Of a DNA stretch of 64,000 bases, positions 43,217 through 54,672 are shown piece after piece. The DNA is from Diogma glabrata. Lineage: Eukaryota; Arthropoda; Insecta; Diptera; Cylindrotomidae. How positions within the stretch are numbered: the stretch's first letter is position 1; each line of letters opens with the position of its first letter. The stretch is taken from NCBI GenBank assembly GCA_963693315.1, contig OY856186.1, forward strand, positions 369,174,850-369,238,849, in the 5' to 3' direction. A program made the translations under genes and the position numbers. Under the pieces are notes generated by a model. It did no database searches. It worked only from the letters and a program-made list of their open reading frames with translations, and was not told the DNA's origin.

Positions 43217-46200
43217 TGCAACGCCAATTGCTGACGTTAGCTCTGTTGCAAGATGAGTAAAGAGAATTTCAAAGCCTGCAAAAATCGTTGAAAGTTTGAT
43301 GAAGCCAACACAGAATTAGTATACAAGATAGAGAGAGAGACTTATCATTTCGATCTAAAACAACAATTTTTTAAGTTTGAGAAAATGCTAGAAAATCAAG
43401 ACACCGTTGAAGAAGCGAATTATACTACGATAAATCAAAGCCAGTTTTTAAATGAAATATCCAATCTTACAAAGAGAGAAACTGAAGTACGTTTACCACG
43501 AGCTAACAATCCAACATACAGTGGAAATTACGTGGAATTTCCATCCTTTCGCGATCTGTACGAAGCATCGATACGTAACAACACCAATATCGCAATGGAG
43601 CACAAGCTATGATAGGCTTTTAAGACCTGCTAGTAGGAGAAACTTATTCGTTAGTCAATCATTTAGCTACTACTGATGCTTCGGGTAAGATAAAAAACAG
43701 ATATGACAAGCCAAAACAAGTAGTTCATAATCTATTTTTTTTTTTTTTTTTTTTTAATAAAATGTGTTGTGTAATAGGGTTTAGAATATGTGTCACAACA
43801 ACACATAAATACCTTTTAAGACCTAGGTCTAGACCTGGGTCCCACAACAACTGGCGTTCTGAGGTGTAGATTAACGCTTTTTTTAAACATCTGTGGGTTG
43901 AAGCCACCTGAGACTAAGTGTTCCGGCAAACTATTCCATTTGTACGCAGTTCGGACAAAGAAGTCTCTCTGCGATCTGCCAGTATGACAGCGCGGGATCT
44001 TTACCGTTTCACTGGTTGCGGCAGCCGATTGCCGAGTGGAACGGGGGTAAGAATAAGTTTGAGGCATGATGCCGCTGATTTCATCTGAGCACTGCTGATG
44101 ACGATATTTGTAAAAAACAACGAGGTCAGCAACAGTGCGACGATGTTGTAGGGAATCAAGTTGTGATGTCAAAGTTCGATCACCTACAATTCGTATAGCT
44201 CGCTTTTGAACAGAGTCCAAGAGGGCCAAGATGGAAACAGAGGCAGCACCCCAAACTTGACAGCAGTACTCCATACAGGGACGAATATAGGACTTATAAA
44301 CATGGAGCAATTGGTATGGAGTGAAAAATTTTTTGCATCTATTTAGGAGGCCGAGTTTTAAAACAATTTTTCGGATAGCCAAACGTAAGGTAGAGTTGTT
44401 CAAAATCACTTCGTCAGTTGTCTGATGTCTTAGATATGGTCATCCGTGGACTGACGGTTTTCGATCAACGAGCTGAAGAACGTGATCCCTAGTTAATTTT
44501 TCTTTTCATACAAAAAATTGATCAGGAATCTAAGCAAGCAATCTAACGCGACTGTTCACATCAATTCATTGAACGATTTTTTACAATGAAAAGTAAGTTA
44601 GCAAACAACATAGAGCTACAGGGGCTTGACATCCAGCAAATAAGAGAGTATGTGGCAATGGAACACATGATAGAAGTATTTCAAACCCAACATAATTCAA
44701 AAGATAACAAATTATTTTATTTACCGCATCATTCAGTGATAAAAGAGGGCTACGAAACGACAAGGATGAGAATAGTTGATGGATCCAGCAAACCAACCGC
44801 AGGAGTATCTTTGAACGAAAAACTAATCGTAGGACCAACTATTCAACATACGCTATGGTCAACTCTAATGCGTTTAGAGGTCATAGAAGTGCGTTCAACC
44901 TGTCGTTTGGCGAGAAAATCCGAATAAACAGATCCGTCATTATAAACTAAGCAGAGTAACTTTTGACCTTGCTTGCTCTGCATATTTAGCTATACGAACA
45001 CTACAAACCTTGGTTTATGATGATGCGGATGACACATTCAAACATCATATTTTAAACGATTTCTACGTTGAGGATTTTTTATCCGGCGCTCAAGATGTTC
45101 AGGAAGCAACCGTTCTCAAAACGAAATTAACAAAAATTTTGCAACAAGGAGGATTCAGCCTGAGGAAGTGAAGTCAAACGTAATTTGTTTATTCGATGTG
45201 ACTAACATTGCTACCATATTGGAGCTATGTTCTGACAACGTATCGGCTGTTAAAATTCTTAGATTACAGTGGTGACCCTCAGATGATTTATTAACTTTTG
45301 AAGTCAGTCAAGATCAGTTACAAAGCGAAAAATAATATCCGAATCTTCACGTGTTTTTGATCCATTGGGTTTATTGTCTCCTGCCACTCTTCTGCTAAAA
45401 ATATTATTTCAAAAATTATGGTTCTTAAAAATCAATTGGGACGGTTCGCTGCCGAAGTATTTTGAAGATGAGTACAAAAGAATCAGAGGTGAATTCAAAT
45501 ACTTTGAAGATAGAAATATATCACGATTTACGAATCACTATTAGTACATAGAACTTCATGGCTTTGACGATGTAATTGAAGATGCCTGTGGTGTATAGCA
45601 AAGCAATAGATGAATCAGGTAAAGCAACCATACATTTAACTTCTAAAACTAAAGTCACCCCAGTGAAAAAGATTTCGTTGCCACATCTGGAGCTATATGC
45701 GGCTCAGCTTTTGTCAAAGTTTATCTTCACGGTGAGAGAAACTATAAAACCATATGCAAGGTGTTACGCTTGAACCGATTCCTCCATTGTTTTAGCTTGG
45801 TTGTCGACGTATTCAGCTAAATGGAAGACATTTATTGCCAATATAACTAGCCAGATTCTAGATAAGTTTCCCAGAGAACACTACGGACATGTACGATCCG
45901 GCGATAACCCTGTTGACCATGGATCAAGTGGTGTTTATTTTAAATTACTGGCTAATTTATTTCAATGGGGAATGGTCCTGAATGGCTGATACAACCAGAA
46001 TCTTACTGTAACCACTTTCATCCGATTACCAAGCAGAGATAGAATCAGAGTCAAATAAAAATGAGGCAAAATTTATGGATTTAACGTGACTATTGAAGAA
46101 TCTAGACTTGATGAACTCTTTACAAAAATTTAAAGCTAAAGCAAATCTTTCGAATAATTGCATAATATATCCAACGATTTATTGTTAATTTAAAAATAAA

Positions 46201-46794
46201 AGACCCAACGCAAAAACAATTTGGCGAACTAACACCAAGTGAGATCGAACAAGCAACTAGTATTTGCATTAAATGGGTACAAACGGTACAGTTTAAGGAT
46301 GATATTGAAAATTTACATTGAAGTCAAAGAGTTCACAACAGCTCCAAATTGTTATCGTTAGCACCATTCTTGGACTCCACTGGTACACTTAGAGTCGGTA
46401 GTTGTCTTTTCAACACGAACTGCGAATACAATAGTAAACATCCCATCATATTGCCATCAAATAATGTGTTTACCGAACGGCTTATTTGGGGGACTCATAA
46501 AAACAATCTACATGCCGGCCCTACTTTAACAAATAACTTAGTGAGGCAGAGATATTGTATACTCGGAGGCCGTGCGGAAGTAAGAGTGATGCTAAAAATA
46601 TGTGTTATCTGTGTAAAACACGCACATAAGGTCAGTTCGCAGTTGATGGGAAATTTACCTGCTGAACGGGGACACCTACTTTACCATTAACTAATTGTGG
46701 CATCGATTGCCATGCTGGACCGCTTTACTTCGCAGCAAAAAAAGGAAGAGGTGGAACAACTCATATCAAAGGGTATTTGTGTACTTTTATACTT
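43217..46794 (+). pseudogene. Decayed BEL/Pao retrotransposon (gag, RT, RNase H, integrase)
   Basis: Gag (43,217-43,732, resuming 44,408-44,580) has VRLPRANNPTYSGNYVEFPS and FRDLYEASIRNNTN. RT (from ~44,590) has KDNKLFYLPHHSVIKEGYET and GVSLNEKLIVGPTIQHTLWS. The catalytic box is FYVEDFLSGAQ where YVDD is expected. The connection/RNase H region (~45,340-45,990) has RVFDPLGLLSPATLLLK and PVKKISLPHLELYAAQLLSK. The integrase zinc finger (~46,350-46,670) leads to a core start with GID at 46,699-46,707 and GPLYFAAKKGRGG. Many stops and shifts. gag-RT linker and protease are deleted, and a minus-strand non-LTR element cuts the integrase at ~46,795. Confidence 0.85.
43733..44397 (-). mobile_element. 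5'-truncated non-LTR retrotransposon inserted in Pao gag
   Basis: On the minus strand a long intact frame encodes the C-terminus of a Jockey/CR1-group RT polyprotein: IVLKLGLLNRCKKFFTPYQL, MEYCCQVWGAASVSILALLD, KRAIRIVGDRTLT, FFVRTAYKWNSLPEHLVSGG and a final FKKSVNLHLR. A 3' UTR and poly(A) (T-run at 43,735-43,755 on plus) follow. The imperfect 10-bp target duplication GTTCATAATC / GTTCAAAATC flanks it (43,723-43,732 and 44,398-44,407). The coding frame is uninterrupted, so the insertion is younger than the Pao copy. Its 3' end matches 1012-1140. Confidence 0.85.
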
Positions 46795-48565
46795 CAGAAA
46801 TTCCGCTAAAGCCTTTGGGCGGTAGCGGAGATCTTTCTTCGTCAGGTCCGTTGTATTCTTTGGACATGTAAATAGGTGGTCAACATCATGTGGTGTTTCC
46901 TCACATGCGGGACACTTGTCAATAATTTGGGGGTCAATTCTTTCTATGTAGTCGTTCAGTATTCGGACCAGCCGGATCTTAGTTGCGCTAGAACACATCT
47001 AGTGCTGCGAGGCAGTGGATTTTCTTCTTTAGCGACATGCGGTGGTTTTTCATTCAGGTTTTGATTATGTATGTATTTCTCTATTGTTTCTTTCACAGCC
47101 TTGGTGTGAAGCCTTTTTATACCATTTCTATATGTAAGCTCATCGATATTTCTAGTGTTAGTCCTCTCTAACTTCGAGTTGGAAGAGCTTAGCAGTTTTC
47201 CGTATGGATCTAGGCGGTGAAGCTATTAATAGCATGTCATTGCATGAATGTTGCTTTTTGTGACAGGCCCATATGTATTATTTAGACAGCATTTTATTGC
47301 GTTCACAAACCGGTAAGATATTGAATTCTTCATGCAGGCGGTCCATATGCGCCATAAGGTGGCATCTAGTAGCGGTACTCAGAGATGCGTTTTGTATGGT
47401 TTGGATCTTCTTCTAGTGCGTGTCAGAAACTTGGTGTCCATATGGGTGCTGCGTAGTTTTTTTTGCGTGCGCTTTTAGTACATTTTTTCTGCTCCTCATC
47501 TTTAAGTTCAAATGTTGTACATGAATATTGAACTTGAGCAGTGGGTCGAATATTACTACCAGCAATGTCGGATTTTTAGCTGTAGGAAGGAGCATGTTGT
47601 CCTCCTCTTTCGTCCAAGTGGTGAAAAGGGGAGTAGTGGATTTTTCTGAGGATAGTATCAGCTTCCTGCTTCTAAGCCATTCATTAAGGGAGTTAAGGTA
47701 TTCGTTCAGCTTATTGGTTAGTTGTTCTAGTTTGCTTCCAAGAACCGTGCAATGGTCTGCATATGATATGATGGTTATACCTTCTGGTGGTGTAGGTAGC
47801 TTAAGTTGAGGTTGAAAAGTGATGGTGAGAGAACTTCACCTTGTGGTACATCTTTTCTTAGTGTTCTCTTTTTTGATTTACCGTTTCTGAAATCTTCATA
47901 TGTTTGGCGACCTATTAAGTAGTTACACAACCAGCGCTTCATCATGCATATCAAATCGGTATTTAGGATGTCGTTTATAAATACGACGTGTAACACTGTC
48001 AAACGATTTTGTGGAGGGCGTCGGAAAACATGTTTGTGTGAAGTTAGATTGCAGGATCTTGGTATCTTGGATAGCAGAAGAGCTTCAATCAGTTCTGCGA
48101 TAGACGAGAGGGTGGAGATCGGCCTGTATGACTTTTTTTCTAATTTTGGCTATTTTCCAAATATTCGATATCTGGAAAGTGTTTAGTGTTGTTGTGAGGT
48201 AGTTCACTTCCGTGGGACCAATGTGTTTACACATGATAGCTGATATGCCATCGGGTCCAATTGCTTTTGAGGGTTTGATCCTTTTATTAGACATTTCAAC
48301 TTCAACATTTGTAAAATTGATTATCTCAGTGTTGTCATCCTTGAGTTTTCGGTAGTGTATAAGGACTGATACTCCCTAGACTCCTTATGTTTATTTAGCT
48401 TTTCTGTAAACTGTGTATTAAATTTCGAGGAGCACTTCCTAGAATTTTCTATAGGAATATCATTGAAGAAGATCATGCAGTTATTTTCAAGTCATCGAGG
48501 ATGGGTTAAGCCATGTCATCTGTACACTAGAAGACTCTACGTCTACACTCAAACTTAAGTAAAAG
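46795..48565 (-). pseudogene. Jockey-type non-LTR retrotransposon, decayed
   Basis: Read on the minus strand from ~48,560, the order is a linker, an RT start with KAIGPDGISAIMCKHIGPTE (~48,250), a motif B block VPQGEVLSPSLFNL (~47,845), the catalytic box as YADH (~47,765, expected YADD), and the C-terminal finger CPACEETPHDVDHLFTCP (~46,910-46,860). It ends near 46,795 inside the Pao integrase. 'CP.C...PHD..HLF.CP' is the signature tail of this insect Jockey group. The same signature is on the plus strand near 60,375. Frameshifts and the lost catalytic Asp make it inactive. Confidence 0.8.
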
Positions 48566-48589
48566 AATTCTTCCACATTCGCCTATTTG

Positions 48590-49960
48590 TTCGCAACACA
48601 TACTAATTTAAATATAATTTTTCTAGTGTCGAATGCCATCATTCGGAAAACGCATAATTCTAAAGATTGTCCCTGAGCTATGTTGATGGTGATTGCAAAT
48701 CGCAATCAAATTAGGAGTGTTAACATCTTCACCTTGGATTTTTTCAGTCAAAATTATTGCTTCTACGATTGCTTATTAATTTTTTTAACTACAAACTTCG
48801 TGCCGTTAAAAAACTTTGACAGGTTGTTAATTCGCCACATAAAAATTTGCATGCTGTTTTTCAATTGCAGTATGTACGTTACATCTATAATAGATCGAGT
48901 AAATTCAAAAAATTCTGTTAGACCAACCGCTTCATTTGCTTCCAACACAGTTCCGACTTCTATATTTCTGCTTCAGTTTGAATAGGCTAGACTGAAAAAT
49001 ATTGTTAAGTTCGTAAACATCTTTGTTATTGCCGGCGAGAATAGCTTGTTTACTTAGCCAATCAAGATTATTTTAATTGGTTAGAATATTGACAAATAAA
49101 TCAACTTTTAACTCTGTTACGCATCATCACAAATTGAAGTACTTCAGTAGCCCTATTCCGGTACATCGTGAAACAGGAATTGTGAAACAAGGTATGGTAA
49201 TCTTTTCCTAACCAATATTTCGTGTCGCGGCGAATAATAAGTTATTAATAGAAAATATTTCTTTTTCATTTATAACAATTTTTTTTAATTCCCATTTCAC
49301 AGAGAAATGCCGGCATACGCGTATAGGCAACAATTTACTTCGTCTGCTGGTATAGTAACAGGCAATATTTGCATGAAACATACTGCATTAAATATTAATG
49401 GGTTGGTCAAATGATCTGTTTTCCAGCATTTCGTTATGATCGATCTAGAGCTCGTGCGATTTTTTGTATGCCATTTTTTTTCAAATCATAAGTTTGCATT
49501 TACTTTTTCCATGTATTTCCAAGATTTACAAATGTTGCACGTTCAGTTCAATCACTTTAAAGCAACTTAAAAGCGCAATGAGCAGTTTTATTCATCTGGT
49601 AGCAATTTCAGCTTTCATATGAGCTAAGGTTATGTCATTTTGGAGTCGAATTGATGCAAAAATTAATCTAATTAGGAATGTTTTACTAATTACTCCTGGC
49701 GCATCTAAAACAACGATTTCTTCTTATTATTACACGACATATCACAAAAGATTGCTCGTGTTGTAATTTTGTTCACAGTGTAATTCTACATTAAACGAAG
49801 TAGCACCTGCAGATTGATGCTATTATAAAATATTGAAAATTTTCAACGCAACAAAACATTATCAAAGGCTTCGTTGTAGTTTTTTGTTGTAAAATTCATA
49901 TTTGAATTTTTCTTGCCTATCTGAAGGAAAATATCTTCAGTCTTTTGCGATGTATATTTC
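48590..49960 (-). pseudogene. Helitron Pif1-like helicase, decayed
   Basis: On the minus strand the Pif1-type helicase blocks appear in order. A degenerate Walker A region LDAPGVISKTFLI (~49,705; expected GGTGKTF), NKTAHCAFKLL (~49,585; usual GGRTAHSALKLP), LSKQAILAGNNKDVYELN (~49,055; usual LSERAILA..N.DV..LN), FFNGTKFVVKK (~48,800; usual L.NGTR..V) and AITINIAQGQSLELC (~48,685; usual MTINK(A/S)QGQSL). This set is characteristic of Helitron RepHel proteins. Rep nuclease motifs and terminal TC/CTRR ends were not found. Confidence 0.78.
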
Positions 49961-50009
49961 TCCTATTGTAATGAAACAATGCACGAATTTGATTTTGATG
50001 TGACGTGTT

Positions 50010-51425
50010 GCAAGCGTACTGAAGAGTTATTTTTTTTTGAAATGGGATCCTTTTGATACTTGATTGTCCTAAAATTTTCAGGATATATTAGTAGTACTGT
50101 GATAAGAAGATTTCTTAAATCTGACGCGGTAGACCTTGAATAAAGGTCTAAGTTTAAGATCACGGGTAAATGCTATAAATTATATGATCACTCTACTTCA
50201 TAAATCCATGAGTCACCCATGGCATTTTTTTAATATGGATTCTACTTGATATTAGGTTGATGTTTACATAAATAAATAGGTGGCTCACTCATGGCTTTGA
50301 GGGTCATTCGAAAATATTGTTTTTTTTCTTTTTTTAACTTGTTATCTGGCTAAATATCTGCTAAGCTCATAAGTGACCCACAGTAATAACTATTGGATTA
50401 ATAACACAGTATATAACACAATGTACGTAGAAAAATTTAAAATAGCATGGGTTACTTACTCATGGCTTTAGTAGTTAAACGGTCTCAAGTTAATAATTTT
50501 TCAAAAACAGGTCAAAGTTTAAGGTCAATTACTCTAGAGGACATGAGTCAATAAGTTTGAGACACAGCTGTAATTATACTCCATATTGTATAGTTTAAGG
50601 TTCAAGCTTAAACTCCATGGGGCAAGTATTTGGTTTTTTAATACAAGCTTTTTTATATTGTCCAATAGGTGTTTTACCATTATGAACATTTTACCTATTC
50701 TCAGACTATTTTTGATTTTTTAAGAGTCATAAATCAATTTTTAATTAGGGCCATTGATTTAGTAAAAAATTACAAAACCTCAATTCCACAGTACAAGGGG
50801 AGTATACGGAGTGACGTTCTACGTCAAACGGATAAAGGCTGTGTCCAAAATTCTATCAGTCGTAAAAATTTGTTTATCGCCCAAATTGAAGCATAGTTTA
50901 GAAAGGTTCTTATATTGTCTGGCATTTTTCCTAAAATTCAAAATGGCGGGCAAATATGGATTCAATCAATCTCAGCGTGAAAGAATAGTTTTTCTAACAC
51001 TTATGGGCAGATATTTAGCCAGATAACAAGACAAAAAAGCAACGAAAACAACATTTTTAGATGACCTTGACCCTTAAAGCAATGAGTTAGCCACCAAATT
51101 ATTTATGCTAACATCTACCTAGTACCTAGTATCAAGTAGAATTCATTTTTAAAAAAATGCCATGTCAAACAAATGTGTTATGAAGTAGAATGATCATATA
51201 ATTTATACGATTTACCCGTGATCTTAAACTTTGCCCTTTATTCAAGGTCAAACGCGCCAGATTTAGGAGGTGGTAAATTGCACTTTCGCTTATCACAGTA
51301 CTACTAATATATCCTGAAAATTTTAAGGAAATTGAAGATATCAGCTATCGCACCCTCATACAGTTTGTTCAACTTTAAAAAATGACTCTTAATGCGCACA
51401 TCCCGGTGTCATTCGTTCGCGAATA
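50010..51425. mobile_element. Large inverted repeat (arms ~370-410 bp)
   Basis: Plus-strand 50,010-50,375 matches the reverse complement of 51,015-51,425. Shared blocks include ATATATTAGTAGTACTGTGATAAG split across the arm, GACCTTGAATAAAGG, AAGTTTAAGATCACGGGTAAAT, ATAAATTATATGATCA and TTGTTATCTGGCTAAATATCTGC. The spacer is about 640 bp and contains a short frame MAGKYGFNQSQRERIVFLTL (50,943). The arms differ by substitutions and indels. It resembles a foldback element. A transcript would form a long hairpin. Confidence 0.8.
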
Positions 51426-51929
51426 AATTCATGACACACAATGGTAAAAAATGGCATGTGTAACTTCGTTGAATTGTCAACTTAATTGCTGGAAAGAGGT
51501 ATAAGCACAAGCACATTTTCATTTTGATTCGAATTATGCCTATCTCACTTTAACTCGTATTCCAATAGCAGGAACTAAAGAACACAGGTTTTTCCCACTT
51601 ATTTTTTTGGTTTACATTAACTTAGCCCTTGGCATTAACTAAAAAAGTACAAATAAGTTTCTGCTTATTTCTACAAAAAATTAGGAGTGTCTTGTGAACG
51701 AACGAACTACCTTTTGTTCATAGTATGTTCCATCACTAGCTATTACTTTTCCCATCTTGTTGGCAGCATCCGGATATCATGTCAGAAAAACTCTTCCTTT
51801 TTGAGGCTATCCACAAACCGGCCAAATTTTTCGGTCTTTATATGATGTAAAGCGCTGCTTAGATAGGCAAAGTGCCATCACCGGAACAAATGATAATCAA
51901 AAGTGGTAATGTCTGCTAAAATGGCGGGT
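51426..51929. other. No gene seen
   Basis: No frame or repeat could be supported. Confidence 0.45.
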
Positions 51930-52275
51930 GGGGATGGAATTCCCAATAAGTGTTTTCAAATAGGCTTCGAACGGTGCCGAAACATGCCTTATCAATGTCA
52001 TGTAATGGCTGGCGCGTGTGCTTTTAAGAACGTCCTTCGACTTCAGTTCATATGGCATCCAATTTCCTTGTTTTTGAATCATTTCCAACGATTTTAAACA
52101 ATGTGAAATGGCTTGTTGTGTCACTTCTAATGTAAGTGAAGTAAGCACTTGGCACGAATCTTCCTCCAATAATGCTTCCAGTGCCGTGTCTTCCTCTAAT
52201 TTCTCGATGCGGCTCAACTGCAGATTTCTTCAAATTAAAGGCGCAAATGACGCGCAAAACTTGACATTTTCGCAC
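51930..52275 (-). pseudogene. mariner-type transposase N-terminal fragment
   Basis: Two minus-strand frames together follow the mariner N-terminus. One has RVICAFNLKKSAVEPHREI (usual 'F.LKKSAAEAHR'), the other ALEALLEEDSCQVL, TQQAISHCLKSLEMIQKQGN and WMPYELK (usual '..VTQQAISKRL...G.IQK.G.WVPYEL'). These are the paired helix-turn-helix DNA-binding domains and the WVPHEL/YEL motif. The linker is deleted and shifted, and the DD34D catalytic domain is absent. Confidence 0.82.
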
Positions 52276-54672
52276 GAATAAAATAAAATTATGGAATGCT
52301 GATAATCACTAATACTTTAACTTTTAAGGTTATATTTCTACCACATATTTTAATTTAGAATATTACGTTCTACATCTGATAACATAACCTTCTGGTAAGG
52401 CTGTCTTTTGTGAAACTGCAGAAACTTATTTGTACTCCTAATATAGTTTTTGTGAAATAAGCTTGTTTTATAATCTTAATTTAAAAAAAAACTTAATCTG
52501 GACTTATGATAGTTTGTAGCTGTTCATCTGACTCGGAAGTGTTTGAAGTTGGAATTTGGTCAGAACAACTTTCCATATAAAATAAAAACTGCAGAACTTT
52601 TCGAAAGCTAAATTCAAATTTCTTTTTTCAGAATTATTCTATTCGAATTTAACCAGTTCCGAATAACCGAATAATGTGTCGTTTTACAAATTTAAATAAC
52701 AAAAATTGAAAGTATTCACAAAAAATTGAATTACAAAAATGCAAATAAAAAGTGAACAAAAATTAAATATTTCAGAAAATCTAACACAATGGCAGGAGAA
52801 AATGGCGACTTTGAAAATGATGACGTTTTAAAATTCTGTAATTAAATTGTTTGTTCTTGTACTTTTTGGGTGGTTTGAAAAATTTTCAACTTTCTGCGAA
52901 TTGACTGGGAACGCTAATTTTTATTTAAATTAAAGGCGACCTAATTTCTCATAACATGATAAGATTAGTAGAATTTCGATTTAAAACGTGATTTTAATTT
53001 ATTAGTGACAGTATTAATATTATGATTAATATTATGAACTTTGTGCATGGTTAGTAAAATGATAAGATTTGATTCTGGAAGTTTAATTTTAGAAAACAAT
53101 TGTGTCAGCATAACTCACTTATCGAGGGTACAAAACTTAATAAGATATTAAATAAAAATTTCTCTTTAAAATATCAAGCTTTCATACGACACTCATCTTG
53201 ACTGGATCGTAAAAGGTTTTTCTCTTCCATTGCGATGCCATCATGGATGATCACCGCTACCACTTGAACATTTTAAGTTAAATAGGTCTCTGATCTCTCA
53301 GCAAAATTCTGTGCTGATGTATTCCAAAATACGTTTGTTGGTTTAAGCCCGGATGGAACGTTTTTTCGTTAAAAATCATGGGACAGCTAAATAAGTCGTT
53401 GCTTTAATCGGGCGTGATCCAGTCACTAGAAATTACCGATACTACTGTTCCAATTTATCGCCTTTGCAGATGACATCAGATCGTTTTTATTTAATGAGAC
53501 CTTGCCTGGGAAAGGTGTAAAAGAGATCGATCTATGAGTCCATTTTGATGTGTGTCTAAATCGCAGAACTGTATCGAATGCTATTCTGTTTACCAAGCAC
53601 ATCGAGAAGTAGAGGGTGACTATTCTATAACCATCGATGTTTGTACGGTTTTTTGGTTGTTCAGAAAATGTCGCTTAATAGATGATGATCACACCGTACC
53701 TCAGAATAAATTGATTGCAAAACGCAATATCAGGGAGAAACTTTTTGACAGAATTTAAGTTTAGTTCACATTCGCGAGCCCAGTCAATATTGTTGATAGG
53801 GCAGGGTACAATGTCAGAGTGGAATTATTTCTGTTGGTTCAGAAGAGCATGCGTACATAACAGTACCAGGTCATTGTGTATTCTTTTGTGTATTCTTTAA
53901 AGCCATTTCCACGAATATACCTTTGTAGGAAAGAAACTAAACTGTTGAAATTTTCAAGAGTCAACACTAACTCACAGCTTATTGGATTTTAAATAGAACT
54001 CCGGTTCTCAGGTCAAAAAGTTTTGTTAACTAGCGCACATTTGTGGTCAAATTACATAAACATTTAAAAAACCGATCTGAAGTTTTAGGCAGAAACATTA
54101 GAATCAAAAAAGAATCGAGAATTAGATCTTAAATTTTAAATAAACATCTACACGGGATTGTTTTGTTATTTTTTTTTATGTAAAAGAATTTTTCTCTCTA
54201 CATTGAGACTGAGTAAGGCAAAAAATATCCCTTTCCTTCCCCGCCCTAACCACTGAGCGTAAGCCTCAAACTGCCACTTTGCATACTAGCACCGCTTATT
54301 CTAAGGCATCTTGAGCATCTGTTTTTAAAATTTCCCTGATACTCTTGAGAGACCAAAAGAACTAAAGTGTCAAAAATTCAATACAATAACCCAGAAAAGC
54401 GATTTATACATACGAGGAAGAGAGTATTTGCACAATTTGAAAAATGCTAGACACATTTATTTTCCACAACGTATATGATTTCTGATTTTCATGATAATAG
54501 AAAATGTATGAAGCAAACATTTATGAAAATAATGTAATAAAGCATTGGCAGAACTTTTGCTTATTAAAAAAAACTAAAGCTTTCAAAACCTTAATTAACA
54601 ACAACTAAATTTAGATGATATAAAAATATAATGAATTCCTTAACACCATATTACCCTAAATACAAAAAAAAA
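52276..54672. other. No supported gene
   Basis: A/T-rich, with a less A/T-rich patch at 53,150-53,960 that looks like old coding DNA (short frames on both strands) but cannot be assigned. It forms the 3' flank of CARMIL. Confidence 0.45.

Noticed and set aside
46876..48186. Plus-strand frames at 46.9-48.2 kb
   Set aside because: They are antisense to the minus-strand Jockey-type RT, whose motifs are in order.
52800..54200. Host gene between the mariner relic and CARMIL
   Set aside because: Short protein-like pieces exist on both strands, but none forms a recognisable domain or a spliced series.
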